Source: Dillenia suffruticosa (taxonomy: Eukaryota; Streptophyta; Magnoliopsida; Dilleniales; Dilleniaceae). Taken from it: a stretch of 64,000 nucleotides of DNA. Below are positions 45,957 through 59,520 of the stretch, piece after piece. The notes beneath the pieces are model-generated. The model had not been told where the DNA came from, did not search any database, and saw nothing but the letters and a program-made list of their open reading frames with translations. The DNA is taken from NCBI GenBank assembly GCA_033439265.1, contig JAVTVX010000004.1, positions 22,457,701-22,521,700 on the forward strand. Reading direction: 5' to 3'. The translations under genes were made by a program, and so were the position numbers. Within the stretch, counting starts at the first letter, position 1. Every line of letters begins with the position of its first letter.

Positions 45957-47976
45957 GAAAGAACTTAAAACAAAATGAGTGAAATGAAATAAAATAATGT
46001 TAAACGCATATGATCAGTCTTTCTTCTGGACCTTGGGTATTGGAAGCTTGGTCCATGCATGGGTTTTTACGTGCCTATATTGTTCGATGTATAGGAAGAA
46101 GGCATTCAGCGAGGCTGAGGTTTTTTGACTCTTGGGGGTTCTGTCTGCTCGCTGAATGAACCAATGGTAGTGTTGGTGCCCATGAAAGAGGGTGGTTTAG
46201 TAATTTAAAAAATTCTCACTCCGAGTGACAAAATGGACAGGACGGCCTCTCTCTCTCTCTCTCAAATGAATATGAATGGAATTGACCCACACACACTTTA
46301 TACAAATGTGTAAAACAATACAATCTTTCAGGTATCAGAAATTGACATGTCTGAAGTTGATGTCTAAACTTCCAAACAAGGAAAGAATATGTTTCATATA
46401 TAAATATGGGTATGTCTCAGCAAAGAAGGACCCAATTAATAATGGAGGTTGTATTGTATGTTCCTGGGAAGTCATTGCCATTGTCATGCGTAATTAAGCG
46501 AAAGTGGGATTAATAAATTGCAAAATGTAAATACCATCCAATTTGACTTCCCTGCAAACTTGATTGGCTTACTCAACAACAATTGCTTGCATTTATTCCA
46601 TTGCAATGTGCCTTGTTTCAATAATCGAGCCAGCTAATGTCCTGGACAAGAGAGGAGAAGGGGTCGTGAGAGCTCGAACTCTTACCACTGGTGACAGATG
46701 AGTTTCTTTGTACAATTGTGCCTGTAACCCAATAGTCGAGCCATGAATTCGGTTATTAGAACTTTTCTCTTGATGCACAATATAGATAGATGCTTGGTAT
46801 TCAAATTTTATGAGTCCCACTCCCAAATCACCTAGGTTAGCTTTGCTGTTTTATCATCCTAAAGGACGTTAAGTCTGTTAATCAAAAAATCATATCCAAA
46901 TCTTAAAAATGAAAAGAATTATATCAGGAGAATTTCCCTTCGAAAAGGAGCCTGACTGTGGCTTAGACCAAATTATCAAACCATGGCTTCGAATGCTGAT
47001 TGGTGGAAAAATGTCCCATGACACCCAAAAAAAAAAAAAACCACCAAATAAATTAGCTACATAGAAATAAAGACAAGACTCAAATACTTTGAATAGGGGC
47101 AAAGCATAGATTTGTCTTGAATTATATGCATAACAAAGCAAAAATATGAGCATTTGGTGATTCCAAGCAGATTCATCATACAGGACCATATTCCCTGTAT
47201 CAGGCACCAGCATGATTCTCTACCATGTTATTGCAGCAAGGCATCAATCCGCTTGAGGCAAGCAGGCTCGAGTTACGCATTCTCAAGTCATAATACCAAC
47301 ACTAAATGCAAATAGAAAACAAGCCAACCATCCAGTGGAGTCAATTAATCCACTTCCATTCTTCCACAGTAGCTTTTTCCATGCCCATTTGCTTAAAGAA
47401 CCCAAAAGAAAAAATAAAAATAAATGAAGAGCTAGGGGTCACCTTTCTCAATATGTCAAGAAATTATCAATTGAACGAATGAAATCACACTTATGACGGA
47501 TAAATCAGATATAATTCAACAGAGTAACTCTTATCATCTGATTAAATTTATAAGAACATAGTCCCCTAAAATAGGGCTTAAAAGTTCTAGTGAGATCATC
47601 ACAAAAGCACAAGCCATGCACGATGTGCAAAAATGAAACAGGATATAACACAAGTCCTCTAAACAGGCAGCAGGTTCCAGCAAACTATACAAACTACCTG
47701 CAACAAAGTGGGAATGCCCTTTCCCTTTTGGCATTCTCACATGTAACAGGCACGCTGAAAAGAGAGTGGAGAAACAAATTTCATCATGATGTCTTTTACC
47801 GAGAGTTGCTATATTTCTGGTTACAAATAATTAAAGTTCTAAGTCACCAAAATTTCCCTACCTTAGATGCTACTGCAAAACCCAGATACCGATTTTTGTT
47901 TGCATCCTGCAAATTTTTAATCAAAGGATCTCAAAATGTTGGGACGACAGAAGAAAAACCTTCAATGATTGACAGC
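45957..47976. other. Region between the kinase gene and its partial copy
   Basis: No separate gene is recognised. The part nearest 47977 is the 3'UTR of the minus-strand kinase. A short CT run lies at about 46243-46262 and a poly(A) at about 47027-47040. Confidence 0.5.
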
Positions 47977-50900
47977 TTACGAAACCGTTCTTCCATAACA
48001 AACTGAAGCAATATATAGGTTTTTAGCCCACTTCTCCTGCAAGTAGGACAACAAGTAATTTCAGCTTTTAAAATAACTCAGGATTGACAACAAAGAGCAA
48101 CTGGACACTAAATGGCTATCATGATGCACCTTCACATGTGTACTTGGAAAGGCAGAAGTCCTAAGAGTTTCCTGTGTTTCATCTGTGGGCTTTCTTCTTG
48201 GTACGCTAAGAACAAAAGCAGCCTGATCCCAAGTTGAGGCAGTTGCTGTGATACGATATCCGCTATCCCATCTCCGATGAATACCTTCACTTGGGTAAAG
48301 AAAATCTAGTTCAACGACCTAAAAGAAATAAATTAATTAGTACCGGATGCTTTTGAAATTGTATCATACGCGGGAGCAAAAGCACTGCACAAAGTGAAAA
48401 TCCAAAAAGACCTGATCTGAAAATCCTGCACCGCGGGACATTACAACCGCCCATCGACTCCCTGAGGTTGCCATTGCTGTAATATAAAATCCTTCCCTCC
48501 ACTTTTTGTTGATCCATTTGTAAGGAAATGAATCACTTACTTTGTAGGATTGCTGTAGAAACTGTGTTCCTAGATTTGGAAGTGTACACATAAAATAGCA
48601 GGTCATTAAATACCCCCGGCCCCCCCAAAAAAAAAGATGAAGTCTTTTAAGCAGTAACTCAAAATATCAATCACCTTTAGACATAACAACTAAGGAGCTC
48701 CCATTTGCTGCTCCTGCTATTGCACTGATATAATAGTTCTTTTCCCACTGCTCCATAATCCATTCCTTAAAATAGCAAATATCAAATTAGTCAATTGGCT
48801 AGAATAGTTCTACAAATAAAGCCCGTATTAATGGGGATTTTCTAATGCAATAACATGCTCTAAATGGAGACATTATTCTTAAATGAAACACATCATCAAC
48901 AATCAGATTGAAGAGGCTACCTTGTGAAGAAAATGTGGTGAAAGTTCATATACTTGAGCATTGAAACCTGTACCCGCATCCATTATTAGCGCCCATAGAT
49001 TCTGACAAGAAGCCACACTGCTGATAAATAAGCCATCCTCGTTCCCTTTCTCAATGTGTTGGGCAAGCCTTCCATCTGCCACATTATAGTGATACCTAAA
49101 ACAGCAACACGGAAAAATTTCTGCCTCAATATTCTTGCATATCCAGGAACAGTTTTAATTAGAACTTCAGAAGAGAAGAGGCAGTATAATAGCAAGCAAA
49201 CACAAGATAGATTTACAAGGAACGGGGGAAACAAATAAGCATGAGGTAGGCAAGGGAAAATATAGCATCAACAAAGAAAATTACTAATTGAATCAGCCTA
49301 TTCTTTAATAACAAGGAAAGAGTATATGACATGGCTTTTTGAACCTTTGCTTCATAGGCCGACGAGCATTGTAGACACTAATCCATTGGGTTGCAGGCAT
49401 CCCCATCCTGACCTTTTTCTTTGGTTGTTCATCTTCCTCCTCCTCAGTCAGACGACCTCTTTTATGACCAACTTGATATATAAGCTTCAGAAGATATCGA
49501 CCGCAAATTAGATCATGCTAAAACTATATTCTCAAAAAAAACGAAAAGAAAGAGAAAAAAGAAGAAGACTAATTCAAACTTGGTAACTACCAGAAAGATT
49601 TAGTATCACAATACCTTCTGGGCACCATCAGTATTAATCGGCCTGATATCAGGGTTTGGACCTACAATCCCATCAAAGAGGGAAATGTACTTCGCATAAT
49701 TAGGCTCCTCATCGAACTTCAAGTTCACTACATATTCAACGAATTGTCTGAAAGGTTGTGGACAGAAACAACACAAGGATTCCGGAGATGTTCCCATCTT
49801 CTTCTTGCAAACAAGGAACCCTTTGTTCTCACCCTAAAATGACAATAAGCATGTCAAACAAATGTTGTCATTATTTACTAGATGCCCAACTCCTATCATC
49901 GGGATTGAAAACCAACCTGATATCCTTGCCATGGAAGACGACCACGGAGAAGGAAAATCAATGTGTAGGCTAAAGATTCCAGATCATCCCGCCTACTAGC
50001 AGTCCTCCCGAGATGAGCATGAACACTGGCGTAACGTACTGTTCCCCTGCAGAAAGATGACGAATAACCCAGAGCAAAACTGAAAAATATTTCATGAAGA
50101 AACATTATAAAAACTCAGGCAAAGATCCTTCAATTAGGTTTCTACCTGAAGACATCTGGCCTTTGGTCATATTCAACATGCATGCCAGCTCCCTCACGCC
50201 ATTTAGTTGCTTAAAAAAAAACACTGTTAGAAAGAAACACAATCGATACTACATTTAACAGAGTGAATACCTTCGTAGATTTTTACCTAGTCCAAGATCT
50301 ACCAGAAACAATTTTTTCTCATCCTGAGTCCCAGGAGGCCCAAGGAGAAAATTCTCAGGCTTTACATCTCCATGCACATATCTGCCAAAATTGAGACAAT
50401 CACATTTGAGACATTTTGCATTGCAATATACAGTATTTATCTACCAACAGAAAAAATCTAAGCTTAAATCTAAACTTCAATATACCATAATTATTTCCCA
50501 TAAGCCCAATTTACCAATCAAGTGTTTCAAGCTCTTACCTTACCTAGAACAAAATTGTTCGTCCAGTTCCAAACATGTTAGGATAGATATTCTCATTTAT
50601 GGAAATCGTTAATCCAAGTAGCATTATCACCCAAAGAAATCAGAAACCTTTAGTGAAAAATAATGGTGCCAGTAATTTAATTGTCCGGCAAAGTTACAAT
50701 GACTTGATATTGTTAAAACATAAGAACTGAAACCACAGATTCAAGGCTAATTCCAACTATCACCATCAAGAAATAGAACCAAATGGTTTAGCACAAGTAC
50801 TGCCCAATGGTGTCCCGGTTACAAGGGAAACCTCAACATATGTGCCAACTGCATTTTTGCATATAAAACAGTGAAATGAAATCATAATCCAGAAGATATG

Positions 50901-53900
50901 TCAACTGCTGCTCCAGACAACATATAAAACACCAAAATTAATTTAAAAAGAAGCCAAAAATGTCTAGTTCAAACCCACTTCCCAAGAGAGAATCATAAAT
51001 CAACAGAGGGGGATAAGAAAGAAGCAATTGTATGGAAAAGAATAGCGAAAATCAATGATTACAATAATTAGACATGCATGGTCTGATTAGCAGCACATAT
51101 CTTACCCTTTCGAATGCATCTTCTCCAATATAGAAATAGCTTCAATAGCAATGCATGCCACCATTTCAGTGGACATCCTGTAATAAAAGAACCTAACCAA
51201 GATGAATGAAATGCATAAGATTGAAAGTTGAAAGCATATTAGTCCTTCATCTGAACTTACGTATTGGAGTTATTATTCCATACATCACACAAGCTCGGGC
51301 CAAGCATATCCATGACCTGCAAATTATTAAATTTTCATTTCTTATACCATCAAGATAAGAAAAAAGAAAATCCATAATCCATGAATATATTTTCACAAGT
51401 ATAAGGAACAAGGAGTGATAAAATCATACCATGACATAATAGTCACCTTGGCGGCCCTTGTAGTGTACCCTCGGGATACCATGACTGCCACCTAGAGTGC
51501 TGCACAAAACACATGGAATGGTGGGTTAACCTGTAGCATGACTAAATCCCGGAAAAGAAGATAAATATAAAATAGTTGTTCTCACTTGTAAACTTGCCAC
51601 TCAAATGGTGGTCCATAGTTACATCCTTTACTACTTCTATGTTCAAATTTTAACGCCACCTATAACAGAGCAGGTCAAAAAAATTTTCAGAGCCAAAAAA
51701 AAAGATCTAAAATATTAAATAAAAAGGGGATCAACACTTTACCTCTACAGGAGCACTATTGTTTCTGTCATTATTTACAGAAGAAACACGGCGACCAACA
51801 TAGACTTGTCCAAAACCTCCCTTTCCCAACTTCCGTTCTAATCTATACGCTGGAGAACCACCAACTGAAACCTGTTAAAAGCAACCAAAAATGTTAATTA
51901 TATTGTCAGGAACTAATAAAGAGTGTAATTTAGCAGAAAGACACATTGTAGATGGGGACCCTATGGCAATCTGATAATCGAAAGCAACTTATAAGTATCC
52001 TGCTAAACATTTATGTCGAACTAAAAAAAAAAAAAATGCAAGCAAGCAATCTTGCAGTTAATAGGCTCAATATGCTGTTTCCAGTCAGGCTAATTCACCA
52101 ATGATTACAAAAGCAGTTGGTAATAATAAACAATAACACCAACTCATAATATCCTCCCAGAAAAAATCATCCTGTGATTACAGACTTGTTGAGGAAACGA
52201 CTTGCTTCAGGTTAAAAAGTTTAATAAAAGGAAAGAAGGTCTCCCGCATGGGCCAAAGGCTCAAATTACCAAGTGCTATATCTCCAAAACAGGACTCATG
52301 AAAAAAATGTCACGTGTTAGGACTATCATAACCAATACACAGCCTCCAATACAAATAAAACAGACAGTATAACTTCAAATGAAACAACTCATTTCTGTAC
52401 ATGAAAACTTTCAATTATATGTACTTCATATAAACTATATGCAAAGTTCAAATGACTAGGGGCAGGGATGTGAAAAATTATCACCCCCAATCCAGTATGA
52501 GAAGGGACGAGAAGGGTCCATTCTCAACCATGGGGACATAACCACAATTGGGTTCCCCACCCATTATTCCCTGTATATCACATGATCCAACCACAAAAAC
52601 CATCTTTATGTTCGCAAGAATAATGTTGCATACATATCCTCCGACGGCACGACGACTGCCATTCAGAATGAGGGAGCCCTGACAATATTCTCCACTTAGT
52701 ATTTACATATCTATCCGAGACAAAAGAAAAATAATAAAAAATAAATAAAAAAATAAAGGTAAATTTGATAAAAAGAGAATGGTATTTTAAGTGAGTGGGA
52801 ACCCTCTTTAGATGGACAATCAAGCTTCCACACCACCATTTTCCTTTAAATTTCTATTGTTTGGGATCCCAAACAACCCTTTTCGAAATCTTGGGAAAGA
52901 CTGTGTTCTCTTTTATTCATTTTCACAAAGTAACATATTCGAGAATGTATTTTGGATTTTTTTTTTTCCTTTTCATTTTCAAGAATATACCCAAAACTAT
53001 CGTCATTTTCAGAAACAGGATTGAGTTATTTTTGGCATTCTAAACTAAAAGGAAAATAGTTGCCTGAAAAATTAAAAAGAAAACGGTAAATCCCTCTCCA
53101 ATAACCGCAGTCCAAACAAAAAGCCACATAAATAGCCTAAACCCAAGAAAGTAGTTTGCTGAAACTTGCATAACCAAGAAGTTCAAAAAGGAAAGCTCAT
53201 AAAATCCCTAAAGAATGTCACATGGACTACTAATGTTGAAAAAGAGGGTGTTTTGCTAAACTTTTAAACTATTCAAAACATCTTATAAGATGTTTGAGAG
53301 CTTATAAGATCATGAAATTTGTTTGCTAAATTCTTTTCTTAAAATGCTTATAATCTTTACAAATAAAGTAGCACCACCCTAACATCCTTTTTATGCATCT
53401 TATAAACTTTTTTATTTTGAGATATAAATCAAAAATACCCTCATTAATATTTCATTATCTCACATTTACCCTTCTCATATATCAATAAATAGCTCTTTAC
53501 ATTATATTAATGCTATCATGACCTTTTAGTTTTTATACACTAAAAAGAGCTTATAATTCCTTATTATTACCAAACACAACAACTTATAAGCTCACAAAAT
53601 ATCTTATATTAAATCTTATTTTATCCAATCATTTTAACAACTTATTCTGAAAATAAAATACGAACTTACAAGCTCCAAAAATATCTTATAAGCTTTAAGA
53701 GCTTATAAGCTATTCAAAATAAGATTACTCAAGTGGGACCAAAATATGTCATTCTTCACAATAGGCCAAAAAAGAATGAACCAACTTACAAAGTTCATTT
53801 ATGCCTTACAACAAATAGTTTTCCTGCATGTATATACATTCCAAGTTGAAAACAAAGTTGCTGCTAGACTTGACAATCAAGGAAAATATGTTATAAAGAA

Positions 53901-54974
53901 TTCTGAAGTTAGCATATAGATCATACAATGTTACTTCTAACAATAGGGCCTGAACAAATACAAGAAGATTCTCCTGGCTAAGACCATGTCTTTCGCATTA
54001 AAAGCATTCCATAAAGGTTGAATTCACAGTATAAATCCCAATTGCTCAGGTTTCTAACCATCCAGATATATGCCGTTGATATATTACCAAATATGCAACT
54101 ATTGATAGATTTAGATAGTAATAGTGCTCAGCATTATGCCAATATAGAACGGTTTGATTTGAATAAGTAGTTCAATCTATTTGATATCACACAATCACAT
54201 CACTCACATGTTCATGTGTACCCCAAAATGCAAACTTTGACAAAACATGATATGGTTCTAGATCGGCAATTGAACACATTCAAGTAAGAAAAACAGGAGG
54301 AAGCGGGATTTATCATCCCTCAATATACATGCAGATTACATTCACAAACTGATTTAAATTCTCAAATTATTACAGAAAGGACCACTGACATAAATATGTA
54401 ATTTATAACAGTTCTCTGAAGCATACAAACACAACACACGACACAAAAAGACACAGTCAACAATACAACAAAGTTATGAAAAAATTTATACTATAATCAA
54501 TTAAAAAGTGTCGTATGCAAAGGTATCCAAAGGGCATCCCCATGGTCATGCTTTTTTCAAAAATATCTGTGTAGCACTGCTCTAAATTTACGATGTTCAT
54601 AAGCAGTGCAATAGATCAACAATTGCCCAAAAAGAACCTGTGATCCTTTGGGTAGAACCAATGCATCTAGACTACCATCTGAAGACAGATTCAAGAAATC
54701 ACTGTCCCACATATGTACAGAGGACCATCTTTGGATCAAATGGCTGAGTTCAGTCAAAATTCAAATGGGAGGAGATGAAATGCAATTTATTTTACAGTGC
54801 CAAAACTTATTTCCAAATGATGGAATTGCAAATCCAAGATTTTCAAAAAGATAGAATGTAAGAAATGCACCGGGAGGCAAATACATGGTTAGAGAAAGAA
54901 CAACAAAAGCACAGCTCCAAGCTATGGAGCACAAAACATTAACATAAGACACAGGACATGGCACAGAAGAGTAA

Positions 54975-55009
<35 letters not shown>

Positions 55010-55011
55010 GA

Positions 55012-55064
<53 letters not shown>

Positions 55065-56476
55065 AAGCGAAAATATGTATGAAATCGACTCATTCAAAAT
55101 ATGAACATGAAACAGCCACATATGTTGAAAGCATATGCAACAAATCAGCTAATGCATTCAAATAAATTAATAAACATGATATTGTACACATTCAACTTAC
55201 TATTGTTTCTAGAAACATTATTGCACCTTTAGTTTATGCAGGCAATAATTATACATTGAAGTATACACTACCCCTCCGAAGTTTTTTCAGTTTAAAACTT
55301 CTCTAACATATAAATTGTTCTATCAATTATGTGATTCAGGCACTTATGGCAATGTCCTGGTATCATCTAGTTGAAATGAAAACTTTTGAAATATGAACAC
55401 AGCCGAAGCACGTGCAATAAGCGTCTACAAAGTGTAGTAAAAGTGTTTGTCCAAAAATCATCCAATGTTGGATGCAATTCATTTCCAAAAACGTTGGTGC
55501 AATAAATGCTCCAAGATGTTGATCCGAGCAAATCAGATGGGAGATATATAACCAGATGCCATTTCAAGTAATATATTAATTGCCATAACAATGTAAATCC
55601 GCTCCCCACAAAAAAGAGCGCGGGAAGAAACACTAATCACTGTTAAAATTCTCCCAACAAAATTTAAGAATCTAAAAGCATTAGCTTATAAGATCATGAA
55701 GGGGCTAAAGTTATTCAATAGTGCCAACCAACAACATTTCAACTCCCACTCAAACTCCAAAAACCAAAATCGAAAACCCTAAAACACGAATAAGGGGCAA
55801 ACAATTAAAGTCAGAATTTTTAGGCTTATTGCTAATGCAGAATATATCTTATCTATGTCAATTCATATATTATAGTCAAGATCCATCAATCAAGCCAGCC
55901 TTTAATTTCCAATTTTTCAGACAAGGCATAAGTTATTCAATAGATGCCAAACAACAGTTCTCAACAAAATCCCAATAATAAGCACTCCAAACCTAAAATC
56001 AAAACCTTGAACACAATGAACAAGGGAAACACGATTAGAAATTGATGAAATTTAAGTTAGAAAAACGAAAGCCTGACCTTCTCAGGAAGCGGAGCAGTGC
56101 TTCCTTCATCTTCACCAGCATTAGCCTTATCATTACTCCTACCTCCTGCACTCTCATACTCATCCATCTTCTTCTCTCCTATCTCCTCCAAAACCCTAAT
56201 CTCCTCTCCTCCTCCTTTCTCTTCCTCAGATGTCACCAAAATCACTCTCTGCTCATCAACCAACACCTTCTCTTGTTGCTCCTGTTGCTGCTCTTGATTC
56301 TTCTTCCTCCTTAGCGGTGCTCTTCTTCTTCCCCCTTTCGCAGTTACTCTCCCTTTATTGTTGTTATTGTTGTCGTCGTTGTCGTTGTCGTCGTCGTCGT
56401 CCCTGTTTGGCTGTTGTCGTTGTTGTTGTTGATTTGCTGCACCGCCTCTGCGCACCGCGCTACGCAGAACTGGCAT
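47977..56476 (-). CDS. MUT9-like / photoregulatory protein kinase (casein kinase I-type), 706 aa
   Basis: Sixteen coding exons: 56476-56078, 51871-51743, 51659-51586, 51499-51430, 51316-51261, 51177-51106, 50381-50287, 50209-50146, 50046-49917, 49833-49615, 49484-49345, 49095-48921, 48765-48675, 48569-48412, 48318-48130 and 48036-47977. All junctions are GT-AG with matching phases. The first 133 residues are low-complexity (poly-[16 protein letters not shown], a basic [10 protein letters not shown]). In the kinase domain the Gly loop is [10 protein letters not shown] (148-157), the ATP lysine is in VALKFE (K180), the catalytic loop is HGDVKPEN (270-277, D272), DLG replaces DFG (295-297), and [16 protein letters not shown] is at 319-334. 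The family's C-terminal domain follows and ends [16 protein letters not shown]. Length and order match Arabidopsis MLK/PPK proteins, nuclear kinases that phosphorylate histones and photoreceptor-pathway proteins. Intron 1 is 4.2 kb. Confidence 0.95.
53245..53730. repeat. Palindrome-rich MITE-like segment in kinase intron 1
   Basis: Repeated CTTATAAG palindromes (for example GAGCTTATAAGCTATTCAAA near 53700 and CATCTTATAAGATG near 53280) and CTATTCAAAA at both ends. AT-rich with no coding. The termini and target duplication are not clear. Confidence 0.4.
54975..55061. repeat. (AAT)n followed by (GA)n in kinase intron 1
   Basis: About ten AAT units (54975-55005), then a GA-rich tract with an uninterrupted (GA)n to about 55061. 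It reads as CT repeats in the kinase transcript. Confidence 0.9.
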
Positions 56477-56497
56477 CGTTCATTCATCCATCAACCA

Positions 56498-56523
56498 CTC
56501 TCTCTCTCTCTCTCTCTCTCTCT
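56498..56523. repeat. CT/GA microsatellite in the kinase 5' leader
   Basis: (CT)13 on +, ending 22 bp upstream of the kinase ATG on the minus strand. A second (GA)n at about 56653-56678 lies further upstream. Confidence 0.9.
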
Positions 56524-58479
56524 ACACAAAATCAAAATCGATGAAGAGACAAAGAGAATCTCATGAAGACAATCAATGTGTGAACGAATTCGAAGCTCTT
56601 ACACTGATCAGAATTGAAGAATTTCACGATCGGCGATCGGCGATTTCTTCTGGAGAGAGAGAGAGAGAGAGAGAGAGATTTTGCTTCTTGTTTTTCTTAG
56701 AGAGAGAAAAGGGATTCTTTCCGGTGCTTCTGTTTCGCAGAGAGATGAAGATTAATTGCATGTCAATTGAAGTGATTTTTCATGTTTGGAAACACTGGAT
56801 TTTTGGTAACTGTGAATATTGGCCGTTGGATGGGAGGTGATGGACGACTATGATTTTGGTTTACAAGATGACAAGTTTGATATGAAATTTCTCGTGTTGT
56901 GATCCGATGTGATAATATCTACAGAGATTCGTACTTTAGAAAGTAATGATTGGTTGTTTCCGCCTGTTGTCACGTGATTATTGTGATGTGGAGGACAACT
57001 ATTGGCTGTCCATTTTCTGCAGGTGAGTTAGATTATCTGAAATTTTCCAGTTTCTCAGGACTTCTAATTATATTAAAGTGCTGATGTAATTATGTTGTTG
57101 AATCTTTTTTTTTCTCAAATTTTTGTATAAATATTTTAATTATTTATTTGACTTAAAAAATAAAATTTGCATTAATATTTATAAAAAAATAATAATATGT
57201 ATACTTCTCATCATTTTTCCATTTTGGTAGAAAATATTATTATTTAAAAAGATAATTTTATACATATTTTGAATTCATTTAATTAATCCAACACCGAGAA
57301 ATTTTTCACTTAGATTTTCCTTTAATTAAATAATTTCCACAAAAATCGTGAAAATATTATTTGCAGTTCCAATTCATGTTATTTAGAAAAAAAAAAGAAA
57401 TTCAATTTTATCCGTACAAAAAGTATGAATTTCAAAATCAGAAAAAAAAAATTGAAAATGAATTCTAGAAAATCAATGGGTTATTGGATCTTAAGGCAAT
57501 TTTATTATCATGCTGTAAATGAGTATCAATGTTGTTGCCATAAAAAGCTTTTTTTTATTCTATTTACATAGTGCTAACACTAAAAAAAATAATATTTTAA
57601 TAAATAACAATGTTACCATAAAAATGCAAGCAAGGTATGCTCTAAAAGAATATAACATTAGATTCTTTAATTAAAATCTCGAATTCGATTCACGATTTGA
57701 ACATGAAATAGACTATATTAAAACTGTAAATTTCAAACCGAATTAGTTAGAAATATAAGTTTAGATATCTGACTAATATCATAAGAAAAAAAAAAAAAAG
57801 AGAAAGATGCACCTGCATTCTTATATGTGATGTACTGACCTGTGGACTTCCATAACTCAAGCTTCACGATTGATTGCCGGATCTTCCCTTTCCTACAAAT
57901 GGTTATCTAATTTTTGTAAGGATTGCTTTCTTTTGTACACGAAATATATGTGCACCATATATGATAGCTATTAAAAACAAATGAAGAAATTTCACAAATG
58001 TTGATACTCCAAGATGGGAGTTCTTAAGAAAAGCACGAATGGAATTCCATCAAGGGCTTGAAATAACAATGAGAGGGGATCCGATTCCAAGTCTCTTGCA
58101 CAAGAACCATAGGCTTCACCAGCTCCTCTGGTTGGTGTGTTCTTCTATTGATTTTCTTACCCTGATAATAGTTCTTGCATTGGATCTGTCTTTTCTAGGT
58201 AAATATCCCAACCTTGGAGAGTATATTAGTTCCCTAGACATGATTCCGTAGAAAGAAACCAAAGGTCCAAATAGTGGATTGATAACCTAACCATGGTACC
58301 TAAAAAAAAAAAAAAGGTGGTTCAGAGAGACAAGATGATCTAAAAGGATTTCAAGTGCACAATCGTCAAGAACAAAAGCTTCCTATATGGGATTTCCCTA
58401 CATACAATTTAGAACTAATATTATGAAGCCGAAGTGAAAGAAGTTGTCTAAAAGTCAATGGAGTTTGTTTTCTTAGGCA
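56524..58479. other. Kinase promoter side and AT-rich intergenic DNA
   Basis: The first few hundred bases hold the kinase 5' region, including (GA)n. Beyond about 57000 it is AT-rich without genes. A SINE-like segment lies at about 57650-57795 (+). A 5'-truncated family A SINE 3' end (CTAACCATGGTACCT plus A run) lies at about 58235-58314. Confidence 0.5.
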
Positions 58480-58487
58480 TTCTAGTA

Positions 58488-59512
58488 TAGGCCTGTTATG
58501 ATATCCAGATAGTGTCACGGTATCCGTGACACTATCCGGTCAAAACCTGAACTCGAACTCGATCAACTCGAGCTTGGGTCGAGCTCGAGCTCAGCGATTC
58601 CTCTCTCAAGCTCGAGCTCGAGCCCACGTTTCTTCAAGCCCGAAGCTCGTCGAGCTACCCATCCCTCTCAAAACCTAACCCCTGCCCTTCCTATCATTTC
58701 CCTTCGTATCATTTCCCAACCGCACCCGTCTCCACTCGAAGGGCGAAGGGTGAAGGGCAATCGAAGGTCCGCGATGGTGATCGAAGGTCTGCTCTCTCAC
58801 CATCACGAACGAAGGGCGATCGAAAGTCTGCTCTCTCACCATCAAAGGGCGATCAAAGGTCTCTGCTTTCTCACCATCACGATCGCCTCCTCGCGCAATG
58901 GTCTCCTCCTCCTCTGACCATTGCGTGATGGTCTCCTCCTCCGCTCACCATCGCCATCGGCTACTGTGTGCGACGATCTACCTTCCGTCTCAGAATCAAA
59001 GGTAAGCTCTCCCTCTCTCTATCTCTTTCTGTCTCACTCTCTCTCTCTCTAGGGTTTTTGAGTTGCCTTCTGCTCTACCCGAATCTCAGTTTCGGTCTCG
59101 GTCTCCTTCTCCTCTCACGATCGCGATCTGTCTAGTTCTCGCCTTCCGTCTCCTTGAATCAAGGTAAATTCTCTGTCTCTGTCTCTCTGTCTCTATCTCT
59201 CTCTAGCGTTTTTGAGTTGTCTTCTGCTCTGCCCGAATCTCGATTTTGGTTTTGGGCATGGGTTTGGGTGTTGTCGCAGGCGCGGGCGCGGGCACGGGTG
59301 CAGGTTTGGGTTGGGGTTTGGGTTTGGGTGTTACCCCGCAAGGCCCGTGACACTCGAACTCAAACTCGTCGATGACACCTCGAGTCGAGCTCGAGCTCTA
59401 AAATGACTGGTTCGACGAGCTCGAGCTCGATCTCGAGCTCACCTGCCGAAGATTCGAGCCGAGCTCGGGTATTATGATACCCAAGCTCGACCCAAGTGTC
59501 ATAACAGCCCTA
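58488..59512. mobile_element. Non-autonomous hAT-like DNA transposon
   Basis: Terminal inverted repeats TAGGCCTGTTATGATA at the left and TAGGGCTGTTATGACA (reverse complement of the right end). The flanks are TTCTAGTA (58480-58487) and TTGTAGTA (59513-59520), an 8-bp duplication with one mismatch, as expected for hAT. Both subterminal regions are packed with GAGCTCGAGCTC-type repeats. The interior (58700-59340) contains repeated CGATCGAAGGTCTGCTCTCT pieces and two direct copies of a CT-rich plus TTTTTGAGTTG segment. No transposase is encoded. Confidence 0.85.
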
Positions 59513-59520
59513 TTGTAGTA

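Noticed and set aside
46593-46826. 77-aa minus-strand ORF near the kinase 3' end
   Set aside because: No recognised motif and no link to the kinase exons; not supported as a gene.
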